Assembly: GCF_026341515.1 (NCBI RefSeq)
Contig: NZ_JAPEOK010000001.1
Location: 5,332,001 to 5,396,000 of the forward strand
Source of the DNA: Streptomyces sp. NBC_00878
GTDB taxonomy: Bacteria > Actinomycetota > Actinomycetes > Streptomycetales > Streptomycetaceae
Reading direction: 5' to 3'
Length of the DNA stretch: 64,000 bases
In this document: positions 42,039 through 52,281 of the stretch, in pieces
Numbering within the stretch: the first letter of the stretch is position 1
How the letters are laid out: each line of letters starts with the position of its first letter
Made by a program: the position numbers and the translations under genes
The notes under the pieces: generated by a model
The model's database searches: none
What the model was told of the DNA's origin: nothing
What the model saw: only the letters and a program-made list of their open reading frames with translations

Positions 42039-42755
42039 TCAGCGACGCCGACGAGTCCGCCCCGTCCGGGCAGCCTTCGCCCGCTTGGCCGCAAAGCGCA
42101 CACCACCGGGACTCTCCCCGACTTCGACCCTCACCACCGTGGCGAGGGGATCCACCACACCCTCACCGACGTGAAGCACGAAAGTCTCCACGGCGCCCAG
42201 CTTGCTCAGTGCGGCTCCGGCATTCTTGACCTCTTCCTCCGCGGTGTCGCCCTTGAGGAGGAGCATCTCGCCGTACGGGCGCAGCAGCGGGACGCCCCAG
42301 GCCGCGAGGCGGTCCAGCGGTGCCACGGCCCGCGCGGTCACCACGTGGACCGGAGGCAGCGTGCCAAGGACCTCCTCGGCACGCCCACGCACGACGGTGA
42401 CATGGTCGAGACCAAGCAGCTCCACGACCTCGTTGAGGAAGTTCGTCCGCCGCAGCAAGGGCTCAAGAAGAGTGATCTTCAGGTCCGGGCGGACGAGGGC
42501 GAGCGGAATGCCCGGCAGGCCGGCCCCGGAACCGACGTCGCACACGGTCACGCTTTCGGGAACGACCTCCGAGAGCACCGCGCAGTTCAGCAGATGCCGT
42601 TCCCACAGGCGTGGCACTTCACGGGGGCCGATCAGACCCCGCTGGACTCCCGTGTCCGCCAGCAGTTCCGCGTACCGAACCGCGTCTGCGAAGCGATCGC
42701 CGAATACCGCCCGGGCCTGCTCGGGCGCAGGGGGAAGCTCCGCTGCCTCCGTCAC
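42039..42755 (-). CDS. rsmG: 16S rRNA (guanine-N7)-methyltransferase RsmG
   Basis: 238 aa; GTG at 42755 with AAGGA upstream, matching the usual length. The SAM motif VCDVGSGAGLPGIPLAL and LLEPLLRRTNFL are typical, as is ARAVAPLDRL. It methylates a guanine of the 530 loop of 16S rRNA (G527 in E. coli); loss gives low-level streptomycin resistance and changes antibiotic production in Streptomyces. It lies 137 bp after jag, beyond a hairpin, so it may have its own promoter. Confidence 0.95.
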   Translation of the reverse strand: MTEAAELPPAPEQARAVFGDRFADAVRYAELLADTGVQRGLIGPREVPRLWERHLLNCAVLSEVVPESVTVCDVGSGAGLPGIPLALVRPDLKITLLEPLLRRTNFLNEVVELLGLDHVTVVRGRAEEVLGTLPPVHVVTARAVAPLDRLAAWGVPLLRPYGEMLLLKGDTAEEEVKNAGAALSKLGAVETFVLHVGEGVVDPLATVVRVEVGESPGGVRFAAKRAKAARTGRTRRRR

Positions 42756-42846
42756 GGGGAACCGTCCTTCCGTACCGCTTGAGCGCACTGCGCGCTGACT
42801 TCCAGGGCTATCAGGAACTATCGGGGACTATCAGGCTGACAAAGTT

Positions 42847-42876
42847 CGGCCCCGCCTGCGCGTACAGACGGGGCCG
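42847..42876 (-). terminator. Hairpin after jag
   Basis: CGGCCCCG (42847-42854) pairs with CGGGGCCG (42869-42876); on the minus strand AACTTTG follows. It separates jag from rsmG. Confidence 0.5.
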
Positions 42877-42892
42877 GAGAACGACTGCTGGA

Positions 42893-43405
42893 TCAGGCGG
42901 GGAGCACGACGACGAAGCGCTGTGGCTCCTCGCCCTCGGACTCACTGCGCAGGCCCGCGGCCTTGACCGCGTCGTGCACCACCTTGCGCTCGAAGGGGGT
43001 CATCGGGTTCATCTTCACCGGCTCACCGGAGCTCCTGACCTCGGCCGCGGCCTTCGCGCCCAGCTCGGAGAGCTCCTCGCGCTTCTTGGCGCGGTAACCC
43101 GCGATGTCCAGCATCAGCCGGCTGCGGTCCCCGGTCTCCCGGTGCACGGCCAGCCGCGTGAGCTCCTGGAGGGCCTCCAGCACCTCACCGTCGCGGCCGA
43201 CGAGCTTCTGCAGATCACGGCCGCTTGAGTCACTGATGATCGAGACCGCCGCGCGATCGGCCTCGACGTCCATGTCGATGTCGCCGTCGAGATCGGCGAT
43301 GTCCAGCAGACCCTCGAGGTAGTCGGCCGCGATCTCGCCCTCCTGCTCCAGGCGGGTCAGGGTGTCGCCACCCTCAGGGGCAGCGGAGGTGGTGCCTTCC
43401 GTCAC
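42893..43405 (-). CDS. jag: Jag (KhpB-like) RNA-binding protein, KH and R3H domains
   Basis: 170 aa; GTG at 43405 with AAGGAG 9 nt upstream. The KH domain covers about residues 40-105 (VSIISDSSGRDLQKLVGRDGEVLEALQ) and the R3H domain the last 60 (MTPFERKVVHDAVKAAG). The N-terminal Jag_N domain of Firmicutes is absent, as usual in actinobacteria. It binds RNA and is tied to cell-wall and membrane-protein biogenesis. It lies 15 bp after yidC in the same operon. Confidence 0.93.
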   Translation of the reverse strand: MTEGTTSAAPEGGDTLTRLEQEGEIAADYLEGLLDIADLDGDIDMDVEADRAAVSIISDSSGRDLQKLVGRDGEVLEALQELTRLAVHRETGDRSRLMLDIAGYRAKKREELSELGAKAAAEVRSSGEPVKMNPMTPFERKVVHDAVKAAGLRSESEGEEPQRFVVVLPA

Positions 43406-43420
43406 GGGATGGGCTCCTTC

Positions 43421-44707
43421 TTACTTCTTGGACGGGGACTTGGGCCGCTGCGGGCCCTTGCGCTGTCCGGACTGGGCCTTGCTGCGGGTGCCACCGGACG
43501 CGGGCTTGCCGCCCGCCGGCTTGGGGCCGGGCTTGGCGTCCTGCGGTTCGTCGGACTTGCTGAGCGAGGTCTTCGGCTCGGAGTCGTCCGCCGCCTTGGG
43601 ACCACCGTGGGCAGCGCCCGACTGACGCTGGGACTTGCTCTGCCGCTTGGGCTGCTGACGCTTGGGCGTGGCGCTCGTCGCCGGGGTGCCGTCCTCGGTC
43701 TCGACCACGGTCGAGACCTCGCTCTTCACCACGGCGCCGTCGGCCTGGGCCGCCAGGCCCGCCTTGTTGAGGCCGTTGATGAACTTGCGCTCGAATTCGT
43801 TGCGGTCGCGGCCCTTGGCCACGATGGCCTTGACGATGGCCTTCTCACCGCGGCCGCGCGTCTTGCCGTGGTGCGTGACGCGCTTGTGCAGCCGCTCCAG
43901 ATAGGAGGCCTGAGCCTTGGAACCCGGGGTCGGGTTGTTGTGGATGACGTACATCTGCTGGCCCATGGTCCACACGTTGGTGGTCAGCCAGTAGACGAGG
44001 ACACCGACCGGGAAGTTGATGCCGAAGACGGCGAACATGATCGGGAAGACGTACATCAGCATCTTCTGCTGCTGCATGAAGGGCGTCTTCACCGTCGTGT
44101 CGACGTTCTTCGTCATCAGCTGGCGCTGCGTGTAGAACTGCGAGAACGACATCAGGACGATCATGATCGCCGTGACGACGCGCACGTCGGTGATCGAGGA
44201 GCCCAGCGCCTGGACCTTGGCGTCGCTGTCCGTGAACTTCGCGGCCAGCGGAGCCCCGAAGATATGCGCCTTCTGCGCGCTCTCCAGCAGCCGCTCGTTG
44301 ATCACGCCGATGGTGTCGTTCGACGCGATGCTGTTGAGCACGTGGTAGAGGGCGAAGAAGAACGGAGACTGCGCCAGGATGGGAAGACACGAGGAGAGCG
44401 GGTTGGTACCCGTCTCCTTGTACAGCTTCATCATCTCTTCGGACTGGCGCTGTTTGTCGTTCTTGTAGCGCTCCTGGATCTTCTTCATCTCGGGCTGGAG
44501 CGTCTGCATCGCCCGGGTGGCCTTGATCTGCTTCACGAAGAGCGGGATCAGGCAGATACGGATCAGGATCACCAGGGACACGATGGACAAGCCCCAGGCC
44601 CAGCCCGTGTCGGGGCCGAAGATGGCGCCGTACACCGAGTGGAACTGGACGATGACCCAGGAAACGGGTGTCGTGATGAAGCTGAAAATACTGGCAATCG
44701 TGTCCAC
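43421..44707 (-). CDS. yidC: Membrane protein insertase YidC
   Basis: 428 aa. [23 protein letters not shown] begins the actinobacterial YidC; the 60KD_IMP core (about 20-260) has five hydrophobic segments, including [19 protein letters not shown] with the conserved groove arginine, and [18 protein letters not shown]. The long basic tail rich in Lys, Gln and Arg resembles other Streptomyces YidC tails and may contact ribosomes. It inserts proteins into the cytoplasmic membrane, alone or with Sec. It follows yidD by 3 bp. Confidence 0.96.
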   Translation of the reverse strand: MDTIASIFSFITTPVSWVIVQFHSVYGAIFGPDTGWAWGLSIVSLVILIRICLIPLFVKQIKATRAMQTLQPEMKKIQERYKNDKQRQSEEMMKLYKETGTNPLSSCLPILAQSPFFFALYHVLNSIASNDTIGVINERLLESAQKAHIFGAPLAAKFTDSDAKVQALGSSITDVRVVTAIMIVLMSFSQFYTQRQLMTKNVDTTVKTPFMQQQKMLMYVFPIMFAVFGINFPVGVLVYWLTTNVWTMGQQMYVIHNNPTPGSKAQASYLERLHKRVTHHGKTRGRGEKAIVKAIVAKGRDRNEFERKFINGLNKAGLAAQADGAVVKSEVSTVVETEDGTPATSATPKRQQPKRQSKSQRQSGAAHGGPKAADDSEPKTSLSKSDEPQDAKPGPKPAGGKPASGGTRSKAQSGQRKGPQRPKSPSKK

Positions 44708-44710
44708 TAA

Positions 44711-45076
44711 TCAGGCTCCTTGAGCATGGGACGGAGTCTCGGCGGCCGGGCTCGGGGGACGGTCGGACATACCGTGCCCCTCGATGGCCGGTTCGGCGGC
44801 GGAGGTTCCGCCCTTGCGTGCACGCCAGGCGTTACGCAGCACTTCGTGCCACCGCGGACGCTTGCGCGGCGGGACATGGTCCACGCCGCCCAGCGACCAC
44901 GGATTGCACCGCAGGATGCGCCAGGCGGTGAGTGCCGTTCCCTTGATCGCACCGTGGCGGTCGATGGCCTGGTACCCGTAGTGGGAGCACGACGGGTAGT
45001 ACTTGCACACCGGCCCGAGCAACGGGCTGATGGTCCACTGGTAGAGCTTGATGAGAGCCAGCAGTGGGTACTTCAT
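44711..45076 (-). CDS. yidD: Membrane protein insertion efficiency factor YidD
   Basis: 121 aa. The YidD core is in residues 1-75: [30 protein letters not shown] with conserved cysteines, and [17 protein letters not shown]. An extra tail of about 40 residues is rich in Pro, Glu and Ser. It helps YidC insert proteins. Its start overlaps the rnpA stop by 4 bp. Confidence 0.94.
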   Translation of the reverse strand: MKYPLLALIKLYQWTISPLLGPVCKYYPSCSHYGYQAIDRHGAIKGTALTAWRILRCNPWSLGGVDHVPPRKRPRWHEVLRNAWRARKGGTSAAEPAIEGHGMSDRPPSPAAETPSHAQGA

Positions 45077-45444
45077 CGCGCGCCCCCTCCCAGTAGCCGC
45101 TCCAGGGCGGCGTCCAGGTCTCGGGCCAGCTGTGCATGGTCGGCGTCGCCCGCACCGGGCAGCGCTCGTACGACTACCAGGCTACCGGGGGCCAGCAGAG
45201 CCACTCGGTCACGCATCAGATGGCGAAGCCGGCGCTTCACCTTGTTGCGTACGACGGCCCCGCCCACTGCTTTGCTGACAACGAAACCCGCACGCGTCGG
45301 GGGAGCGCTCTCCCCAGGCGCGTGCGGGTCCGTTGCACCGCTACGTAGATGGACGACAAGAAGCGGGCGTCCGGCCCGGCGTCCTCGGCGTACCGCGGTC
45401 GCGAAGTCCTCGCGCCGCCTCAGCCGATGCTCGGTAGGCAGCAC
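45073..45444 (-). CDS. rnpA: Ribonuclease P protein component
   Basis: 123 aa, GTG at 45444. It has the family start [20 protein letters not shown] and the RNA-binding signature [13 protein letters not shown]. It assists the RNase P RNA in maturing tRNA 5' ends. The N-terminus follows rpmH by 18 bp, the universal bacterial order. Confidence 0.95.
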   Translation of the reverse strand: MLPTEHRLRRREDFATAVRRGRRAGRPLLVVHLRSGATDPHAPGESAPPTRAGFVVSKAVGGAVVRNKVKRRLRHLMRDRVALLAPGSLVVVRALPGAGDADHAQLARDLDAALERLLGGGAR

Positions 45445-45462
45445 GTCATGACCTGTAAGTGA

Positions 45463-45600
45463 TCAGGCGGACAGGCTGGCGCGACCCTTGCCACGACGGT
45501 TCGCGAGAATCGCGCGACCGGCACGGGTACGCATCCGCAGGCGGAAGCCGTGGGTCTTGGCACGACGACGGTTGTTCGGCTGGAAGGTGCGCTTGCTCAC
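45463..45600 (-). CDS. rpmH: 50S ribosomal protein L34
   Basis: 45 aa; GTG at 45600 preceded by GGAG. The protein starts [19 protein letters not shown] and ends [10 protein letters not shown], the full L34 sequence pattern, very rich in Arg and Lys. It is part of the 50S subunit. It is the first gene of the rpmH-rnpA-yidD-yidC-jag group and is divergent from dnaA. Confidence 0.97.
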   Translation of the reverse strand: MSKRTFQPNNRRRAKTHGFRLRMRTRAGRAILANRRGKGRASLSA

Positions 45601-45765
45601 TCGGGGGCTCCAGAGGAAATCGGTAGTTTCGGGGTGCCGTCCTGGCTGTCACCGTGCGCCCACGAGTAGCTCGCTTACGCCCGAGTGCACCGCTTCCCGA
45701 TCACTCTTCGCGATCTGTGCCCATCGGAGGCAGGCGGCAGCAGCCATCGACAACTCGACCTGGTT

Positions 45766-45795
45766 ACGGTACGCGCGGCTACGCCATCCGGTCAA
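45766..45795 (-). promoter_or_regulatory. Predicted rpmH promoter
   Basis: On the minus strand TTGACC (45790-45795) and TACCGT (45766-45771) with an 18-bp spacer, about 165 bp upstream of rpmH. Confidence 0.5.
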
Positions 45796-45816
45796 ACCAG
45801 CGCCGCCCGGGAGACA

Positions 45817-45837
45817 CTATCCACAGCCTGGGGACAA
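45817..45837. promoter_or_regulatory. Two DnaA boxes in the dnaA control region
   Basis: CTATCCACA (45817-45825) and TGGGGACAA (45829-45837, the complement of TTGTCCCCA) face each other in the 397-bp rpmH-dnaA gap. The Streptomyces dnaA promoter is known to bind DnaA at two boxes, giving autoregulation. Nothing else is obvious in the gap. Confidence 0.65.
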
Positions 45838-45997
45838 CAACTTGAACCGCATGGGTCGCCCTGACTACCGTGGCTGGACTCCGGTTCGTTCCCTTCTCCC
45901 CGCTCCATCTGATTCGTGCCGCCCGCCCCACCTCGAGTTCCAACCCCATCCGTCCCAGGAATCACACGTTCGTGGGACCCGTGAGAGAGCGTGCCCT

Positions 45998-47890
45998 GTG
46001 GCTGACGTACCTGCCGATCTTGCCGCAGTGTGGCCACGAGTATTGGAGCAACTTCTCGGTGAGGACCGTGGGCAGGGCGTCGAGACGAAGGACGAGCACT
46101 GGATCAAACGCTGCCAGCCGCTGGCGCTCGTCGCGGACACCGCACTGCTCGCGGTCCCGAACGAGTTTGCGAAAGGCGTGCTGGAGGGGCGTCTGGCGCC
46201 GATCGTCAGCGACACACTGAGCCGTGAGTGCGGCCGCCCGATCCGTATCGCGATCACTGTCGACGACTCCGTCGGCGAGCCCTCCCCGCCGGCGCCGCCC
46301 GCGCCTTCGCAGTCGCGCTACGAGGAGCCCGATCTCCCCTCCGCGCAGGGCCGTGACGGATACCGGGGGTACGGCCGCCACCGCGCGGACGACCACCGGG
46401 ACGACCACCCGCAGGGCCGCCCCGACCAGCAGCCGCCCTCCCGCGGGGACCAGCTCCCGACCGCCCGTCCCGCGTACCCCGACTATCAGCGCCCCGACCC
46501 CGGCGGCTGGCCGAGGCCCTCGCAGGACGACTACGGCTGGCAACAGCAGCGGCTCGGCTTTCCGGACCGGGACCCGTACGCGTCGCCCTCGCAGGACTAC
46601 CGGCCGCAGTCACCGGACCGCTCTCCCTACGATCAGCAGCGTTCCGACTACGAGCAGCAGCGGCCCGGGTACGACCAGCCGCGCTCCGACTACGACCAGC
46701 GCTCGGACCGCCGCGACCGGCGGCCCGAACCGCCGTCGCAGTCCGGCAACGGGCATCTCCACCGAGGCGGACCCGTCGGCTCCGGGCTGCCCTCCTCCAG
46801 TGGTGCCCCAGGTCCGCTGGCCGCACAGCCGGCGCCCGCGGCCGGTCCCGGCGAGCCCACCGCGCGCCTCAACCCGAAGTACCTCTTCGACACGTTCGTC
46901 ATCGGCGCCTCGAACCGCTTCGCGCACGCCGCGGCGGTCGCCGTCGCCGAAGCGCCCGCGAAGGCGTACAACCCCCTCTTCATCTACGGGGAGTCGGGAC
47001 TCGGCAAGACGCACCTGCTGCACGCGATCGGGCACTACGCGCGCAGCCTCTACCCCGGCACGCGCGTGCGGTACGTGAGTTCCGAGGAGTTCACCAACGA
47101 GTTCATCAACTCCATCCGCGACGGCAAGGGCGACAGCTTCCGCAAGCGGTACCGCGAGATGGACATCCTGCTCGTCGACGACATCCAGTTCCTGGCGGAC
47201 AAGGAGTCGACGCAGGAGGAGTTCTTCCACACCTTCAATACGCTCCACAACGCGAACAAGCAGATCGTGCTCTCCAGTGACCGGCCGCCCAAGCAGCTGG
47301 TCACCCTGGAGGACCGGCTGCGGAACCGTTTCGAGTGGGGCCTGATCACCGACGTCCAGCCGCCCGAGCTGGAGACCCGGATCGCCATCCTCCGTAAGAA
47401 GGCGGTGCAGGAGCAGCTCAACGCCCCGCCGGAGGTCCTGGAGTTCATCGCGTCCCGCATCTCGCGGAACATCCGCGAGCTGGAGGGCGCGCTGATCCGG
47501 GTGACGGCGTTCGCGTCGCTCAACCGGCAGCCCGTGGACCTCGGTCTGACGGAGATCGTCCTCAAGGACCTGATCCCGGGCGGCGAGGACTCGGCCCCGG
47601 AGATCACCGCGACGGCCATCATGGCGGCGACCGCCGACTACTTCGGTCTCACGGTGGACGACCTGTGCGGCTCCTCGCGCAGCCGCGTGCTGGTGACGGC
47701 ACGCCAGATCGCCATGTACCTGTGCCGCGAGCTCACGGACCTCTCCCTGCCGAAGATCGGCGCCCAGTTCGGCGGCCGCGACCACACGACCGTCATGCAC
47801 GCCGACCGGAAGATCCGCGCGCTGATGGCCGAGCGCCGCTCCATCTACAACCAGGTCACCGAGCTCACGAACCGCATCAAGAACGGCTGA
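45998..47890 (+). CDS. dnaA: Chromosomal replication initiator DnaA
   Basis: 630 aa. GTG at 45998 gives the conserved start [18 protein letters not shown]; the frame open to 45488 is spurious. Domain I (1-90) is followed by a very long Streptomyces-type linker (about 95-285) rich in Asp, Arg, Gln, Pro and Tyr. The AAA+ domain has Walker A GESGLGKT (331-338) and Walker B LLVDDIQF (Asp394-Asp395). Domain IV has the signature [14 protein letters not shown], which reads the DnaA box. It opens oriC and acts as a transcription factor. A hairpin at 47913-47947 follows. Confidence 0.98.
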   Translation: MADVPADLAAVWPRVLEQLLGEDRGQGVETKDEHWIKRCQPLALVADTALLAVPNEFAKGVLEGRLAPIVSDTLSRECGRPIRIAITVDDSVGEPSPPAPPAPSQSRYEEPDLPSAQGRDGYRGYGRHRADDHRDDHPQGRPDQQPPSRGDQLPTARPAYPDYQRPDPGGWPRPSQDDYGWQQQRLGFPDRDPYASPSQDYRPQSPDRSPYDQQRSDYEQQRPGYDQPRSDYDQRSDRRDRRPEPPSQSGNGHLHRGGPVGSGLPSSSGAPGPLAAQPAPAAGPGEPTARLNPKYLFDTFVIGASNRFAHAAAVAVAEAPAKAYNPLFIYGESGLGKTHLLHAIGHYARSLYPGTRVRYVSSEEFTNEFINSIRDGKGDSFRKRYREMDILLVDDIQFLADKESTQEEFFHTFNTLHNANKQIVLSSDRPPKQLVTLEDRLRNRFEWGLITDVQPPELETRIAILRKKAVQEQLNAPPEVLEFIASRISRNIRELEGALIRVTAFASLNRQPVDLGLTEIVLKDLIPGGEDSAPEITATAIMAATADYFGLTVDDLCGSSRSRVLVTARQIAMYLCRELTDLSLPKIGAQFGGRDHTTVMHADRKIRALMAERRSIYNQVTELTNRIKNG

Positions 47891-47912
47891 CAGCCACGGC
47901 GGTACGTCGCTG

Positions 47913-47947
47913 AAGGCGCCCCGGGACACGTTCCCGAGGGCGCCTTT
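47913..47947 (+). terminator. dnaA terminator
   Basis: AAGGCGCCC-CGGGA, loop CACGT, TCCCG-A-GGGCGCCTT then T; a 14-bp stem with one bulge, 22 bp after the stop codon. Confidence 0.75.
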
Positions 47948-48170
47948 CGACGTTCCCGGACGCGTGCGCAGGCGTGCCGACGCGCGTCAGGCATCGTTCC
48001 GGCACCCCTCCGAAGACGATTCCACCGCTCTCGTACGCCTCCTGAGGGCCCTCATTCCGCCCGGATCCGCCTGGATCCGGGCTCGGGCGCCCCTCCCTGC
48101 TGTGCCCGCAGTCGTTCCGCCGACACCCGACGACCACCTGTTGTTCGAATACACGCCCCGGTTACGGCCG

Positions 48171-48743
48171 TCCTCCACAGATTCGGGGACTTTCTCGCGT
48201 CCACACCCTGGGGACTGGGAAGTTGTCCAGATCGTGTCCACAGGGTGTGCTGCCGAAAGGACGTCAGGCCAGGTCAGCCGGTTGTGGATTCGTGGACGAA
48301 CGATCTCCACAGACTGTGGACGAAGAAAGAATCCACAGGGTGTGCAGAAAGTTGTCCACCGGCAGCCCACAGGCTGGGGGCGGTTGTCCCCAGCGACCGG
48401 AGGCTTCTCCACATCGCTGTCCACTGTTCGGCAACGCGACGCGCCTCCTCACCGTGTCGAGTGAAAGGCGTCACACGAAGGTGCCGGGTTGGGCTGTGGG
48501 GAACGTGGGTAAACCTGGGGACGGCGCTGGGGAGAAGTGCCCCGAGTCTGTGCATCGGGTGTGCAGAACTTTTCCCTGTCCACAGCGGACCCCGGTTTTC
48601 CACCGCCTCCACCCACAGGGTCAGTGGACAAAAAACCGACTCTGACCTGCGAATACGCGGTTATCCACGGTATCCACAGCCCCTACTACTACTCCCAACT
48701 AGAGAGAGCTTGGGAATCGATTCGAAGACGGGGCTGTGCACAA
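48171..48743. other. Replication origin oriC (DnaA-box array between dnaA and dnaN)
   Basis: The 1,032-bp dnaA-dnaN gap has no gene. Full matches to the Streptomyces pattern YYNTCCACA are TCCTCCACA 48171, TTCTCCACA 48405, CTGTCCACA 48576, and on the minus strand TGTGGACGA 48315. Near matches are TTGTCCAGA 48223, GTGTCCACA 48234, TGTGGATTC 48283, CGTGGACGA 48291, ATCTCCACA 48303, GAATCCACA 48329, TTGTCCACC 48352, TTGTCCCCA 48384, CTGTCCACT 48417, TGTGGGGAA 48495, AGTGGACAA 48623, TTATCCACG 48661 and GTATCCACA 48670. A palindromic TGTGCACAA lies at 48735. Boxes come in two groups, about 48171-48503 and 48576-48743. Confidence 0.93.
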
Positions 48744-48922
48744 CTCGCGCTCGGTGCCTCAGGTGCCGCTCGGTACGACTTGACCCCGAGGGGCACCGAC
48801 TGTCAGTGCGGTGCGTCAGACTGGTCCCCGGTGTCCTTCCCCTGACAGGGCTGAGCGACACCGAGTCAGACGACGAAGGCGAAGCAGGGCGAGAGCGCCG
48901 GCAACAGACGGAGGCGGCAACG

Positions 48923-50053
48923 GTGAAGATCCGGGTGGAACGCGACGTACTCGCGGAGGCAGTGGCCTGGGCGGCACGCAGCCTCCCGGCCCGTCCGCCG
49001 GCGCCTGTGCTCGCCGGCCTTCTGCTGAAGGCCGAGGAGGGCGCACTGAGCCTCTCCAGCTTCGACTACGAGGTCTCGGCACGGGTCTCCGTGGACGCCG
49101 AGGTCGACGAGGAAGGCACGGTGCTCGTCTCCGGCCGTCTGCTCGCCGACATCTGCCGCGCTCTTCCCAACCGGCCGGTGGAGATTTCCACAGACGGTGT
49201 ACGGGCGACCGTGGTCTGCGGCTCCTCCCGCTTCACCCTGCACACACTGCCTGTGGAGGAGTACCCGGCGCTGCCGCAGATGCCGTCGGCGACAGGCACC
49301 GTCCCCGGTGAGGTCTTCGCCTCGGCCGCTGCCCAGGTGGCCATCGCGGCCGGGCGAGACGACACGCTTCCCGTCCTCACGGGCGTCCGCATCGAGATCG
49401 AGGGCGACACGGTCACCCTCGCCTCCACCGACCGCTACCGCTTCGCGGTCCGTGAGTTCCTGTGGAAGCCTGAGAACCCCGAGGCGTCCGCGGTGGCCCT
49501 GGTGCCCGCCAAGACGCTCCTGGACACCGCCAAGGCCCTCACAAGCGGCGACAGCGTCATCCTGGCGCTGTCCGGCTCCGGCGCCGGCGAGGGTCTGATC
49601 GGCTTCGAGGGCGCGGGACGGCGCACGACCACGCGTCTGCTGGAGGGCGACCTCCCGAAGTACCGCTCGCTGTTCCCGACGGAGTTCAACTCGATCGCCG
49701 TCATCGAGACCGCCCCCTTCGTGGAGGCTGTCAAGCGCGTGGCCCTGGTCGCCGAGCGGAACACCCCGGTGCGGCTCTCCTTCGAGCAGGGCGTGCTGAT
49801 CCTGGAGGCCGGCTCCAGCGACGACGCACAGGCTGTGGAGAGGGTCGACGCCCAGCTGGAGGGCGACGATGTCTCGATCGCCTTCAACCCCACGTTCCTG
49901 CTCGACGGCCTGAGCGCCATCGACTCTCCGGTGGCGCAGCTCTCCTTCACGACGTCCACCAAGCCGGCGCTCCTCAGCGGCAAGCCCGCCGTGGACGCGG
50001 AGGCGGACGAGGCGTACAAGTACCTGATCATGCCGGTGCGGCTCAGCGGCTGA
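48923..50053 (+). CDS. dnaN: DNA polymerase III beta subunit (sliding clamp)
   Basis: 376 aa; GTG at 48923 with GGAGG 8 nt upstream, matching the known Streptomyces length. The three clamp domains are present: KIRVERDVLAEAVAWAARSLP at the start, DDTLPVLTGVRIEIEGD and TDRYRFAVREF in the middle, and YKYLIMPVRLSG at the end. It forms a ring dimer that tethers polymerase III to DNA. It is the first gene right of oriC. Confidence 0.98.
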   Translation: MKIRVERDVLAEAVAWAARSLPARPPAPVLAGLLLKAEEGALSLSSFDYEVSARVSVDAEVDEEGTVLVSGRLLADICRALPNRPVEISTDGVRATVVCGSSRFTLHTLPVEEYPALPQMPSATGTVPGEVFASAAAQVAIAAGRDDTLPVLTGVRIEIEGDTVTLASTDRYRFAVREFLWKPENPEASAVALVPAKTLLDTAKALTSGDSVILALSGSGAGEGLIGFEGAGRRTTTRLLEGDLPKYRSLFPTEFNSIAVIETAPFVEAVKRVALVAERNTPVRLSFEQGVLILEAGSSDDAQAVERVDAQLEGDDVSIAFNPTFLLDGLSAIDSPVAQLSFTTSTKPALLSGKPAVDAEADEAYKYLIMPVRLSG

Positions 50054-50181
50054 CGAAGGCCGCAGGTGGGGGCATACGTCTGAGCGGCTATGCCCACAGA
50101 TGTGCGGGAGCGTCCGGGTTTAGGCTCGGACGCAGGTACGAAAGTGCCCTCCTGCCACATCGCTAGTGAAGGAACAACCTG

Positions 50182-51063
50182 ATGGAGCTCGGTCTCGTCG
50201 GCCTCGGCAAGATGGGCGGCAACATGCGCGAGCGCATTCGCCGCGCAGGCCACACCGTCATCGGATACGACCGCAATCCGGACGTCGCCGATGTCCACAG
50301 CCTCGAGGAGCTTGTGGGCAAGCTCAAAGCTCCGCGCGCGGTGTGGGTGATGGTTCCGGCCGGGGCGGCCACCCAGTCGACGATCGACGAGCTCGCCGAG
50401 CTCCTGGCGCCCGGTGACGTCGTCGTGGACGGCGGGAACTCACGCTGGACGGACGACGAGAAGCACGCCGAGGAGCTGGCGGCCAAGGGCATCGGCTTCG
50501 TCGACTGCGGCGTCTCTGGCGGCGTCTGGGGCCTGCAGAACGGCTACGCGCTGATGTACGGCGGCGACGCCGAGAACATAGCCAAGGTCCAGCCGGTCCT
50601 CGACGCCCTCAAGCCCGAGGGCGACGCCGGCGTCGGCGCCGTACACGCGGGCAAGGTGGGCGCGGGCCACTTCTCGAAGATGGTCCACAACGGCATCGAG
50701 TACGCCATGATGCAGGCCTACGCCGAGGGCTGGGAGCTCCTGGAGAAGGTCGACTCGGTCACCGACGTGCGCGAGGTCTTCCGCTCCTGGCAGGAGGGCA
50801 CCGTCATCCGCTCCTGGCTGCTCGACCTGGCGGTCAACGCACTGGACGAGGACGAGCACCTGGAGAAGCTGCGCGGCTACGCACAGGACTCCGGAGAGGG
50901 CCGGTGGACCGTGGAGGCCGCCATCGACCACGCGGTGCCGCTGCCCGCGATCACCGCGTCGCTGTTCGCACGGTTCGCGTCCCGGCAGGACGACTCCCCG
51001 CAGATGAAGATGGTCGCGGCGCTGCGGAACCAGTTCGGCGGCCACGAGGTCGAGAAGAAGTGA
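50182..51063 (+). CDS. gnd: 6-phosphogluconate dehydrogenase, decarboxylating (short, GntZ type)
   Basis: 293 aa, ATG at 50182 behind AAGGAA. The Rossmann motif is LGLVGLGKMGGNM, followed by the substrate motifs DGGNSRWTDD, GVSGGVWGLQNGYALMYGG and KMVHNGIEYAMMQAYAEG. It oxidises 6-phosphogluconate to ribulose-5-phosphate and CO2. The short form lacks the long C-terminal extension of the E. coli enzyme. Asp at the end of beta-2 (GYDRNP) suggests NAD rather than NADP, but this is inference. The gene between dnaN and recF is an actinobacterial feature. Confidence 0.95.
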   Translation: MELGLVGLGKMGGNMRERIRRAGHTVIGYDRNPDVADVHSLEELVGKLKAPRAVWVMVPAGAATQSTIDELAELLAPGDVVVDGGNSRWTDDEKHAEELAAKGIGFVDCGVSGGVWGLQNGYALMYGGDAENIAKVQPVLDALKPEGDAGVGAVHAGKVGAGHFSKMVHNGIEYAMMQAYAEGWELLEKVDSVTDVREVFRSWQEGTVIRSWLLDLAVNALDEDEHLEKLRGYAQDSGEGRWTVEAAIDHAVPLPAITASLFARFASRQDDSPQMKMVAALRNQFGGHEVEKK

Positions 51064-51100
51064 ACCCGGCGAAGTGAGTCCGTCGAGCAGCGAGTAGAAG

Positions 51101-51130
51101 TAATCCACAGGTCCGCACCGCGGATCCACA
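51101..51130. promoter_or_regulatory. DnaA-box-like pair upstream of recF
   Basis: TAATCCACA (51101-51109) and GGATCCACA (51122-51130), in direct orientation 21 bp apart, in the gnd-recF gap. Confidence 0.4.
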
Positions 51131-51156
51131 GCCCTGGGGGAGGTCGGCGAACGACC

Positions 51157-52281
51157 ATGCACGTCACGCATCTGTCGCTGGCCGACTTCCGCTCGTACGC
51201 CGGGGTCGAGGTCCCGCTCGACCCGGGCGTCACTGCGTTCGTGGGGCCCAACGGACAGGGCAAGACCAACCTCGTCGAGGCGGTCGGCTATCTCGCCACC
51301 CTCGGCAGCCACCGTGTCTCGTCCGACGCGCCCCTGGTGCGGATGGGTGCCGACCGCGCGATCATCCGGGCCAATGTCCAGCAGGGGGAGCGTCAGCAGC
51401 TCGTCGAGCTGGAGCTCAACCCCGGCAGGGCCAACCGCGCCCGCATCAACAGGTCCTCGCAGGTCAGACCGCGTGATGTGCTCGGCATCGTGCGGACCGT
51501 GCTGTTCGCACCGGAGGACCTCGCGCTGGTCAAGGGCGATCCGGGCGAGCGCCGGCGCTTCCTCGACGAGCTGATCACCGCACGCTCCCCACGTATGGCG
51601 GGCGTGCGTGCGGACTACGACCGTGTCCTGAAGCAGCGCAACACGCTCCTGAAGTCGGCCGCGCTCGCCCGTCGCCACGGCGGTCGCACGATGGACCTGT
51701 CCACGCTCGACGTGTGGGACCAGCACCTCGCGCGCGTGGGCGCCGAACTGCTCGCCCAGCGCCTCGACCTGGTCGCCGCGATCCAGCCGCTGGCCGACAA
51801 GGCGTACGAGCAGCTGGCGCCCGGCGGCGGTCCCGTGGCGCTGGAGTACAAGCCCTCCTCGCCCGAAATCGTCGGTCACGCGCGCGAGGAGCTGTACGAG
51901 CAGCTGATGGCGGCGCTGGCGGAGACCCGCAAGCAGGAGATCGAGCGGGGCGTCACCCTGGTGGGACCGCACCGGGACGAGCTGCTGCTCAAACTCGGCG
52001 AGCTGCCCGCGAAGGGTTACGCGTCGCACGGCGAGTCCTGGTCCTACGCGCTGGCGCTGCGCCTGGCCTCGTACGACCTGTTGCGGGCCGAGGGCAACGA
52101 GCCGGTGCTGGTCCTCGACGACGTGTTCGCCGAGCTGGACACCCGTCGCCGTGAACGCCTCGCCGAGCTGGTCGCCCCGGGCGAGCAGGTGCTGGTGACG
52201 GCCGCGGTCGACGACGACGTACCGGGCGTACTGACGGGGACGCGGTTCACCGTGTCCGGGGGCACGGTGGAGCGCGTATGA
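51157..52281 (+). CDS. recF: DNA replication and repair protein RecF
   Basis: 374 aa, ATG at 51157. Walker A is GPNGQGKTN at 30-38, the [22 protein letters not shown] region matches RecF, the signature motif lies near [14 protein letters not shown], and Walker B is [12 protein letters not shown]. It binds ATP and helps load RecA at gapped DNA with RecO and RecR. It overlaps the next gene by 4 bp. Confidence 0.97.
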   Translation: MHVTHLSLADFRSYAGVEVPLDPGVTAFVGPNGQGKTNLVEAVGYLATLGSHRVSSDAPLVRMGADRAIIRANVQQGERQQLVELELNPGRANRARINRSSQVRPRDVLGIVRTVLFAPEDLALVKGDPGERRRFLDELITARSPRMAGVRADYDRVLKQRNTLLKSAALARRHGGRTMDLSTLDVWDQHLARVGAELLAQRLDLVAAIQPLADKAYEQLAPGGGPVALEYKPSSPEIVGHAREELYEQLMAALAETRKQEIERGVTLVGPHRDELLLKLGELPAKGYASHGESWSYALALRLASYDLLRAEGNEPVLVLDDVFAELDTRRRERLAELVAPGEQVLVTAAVDDDVPGVLTGTRFTVSGGTVERV

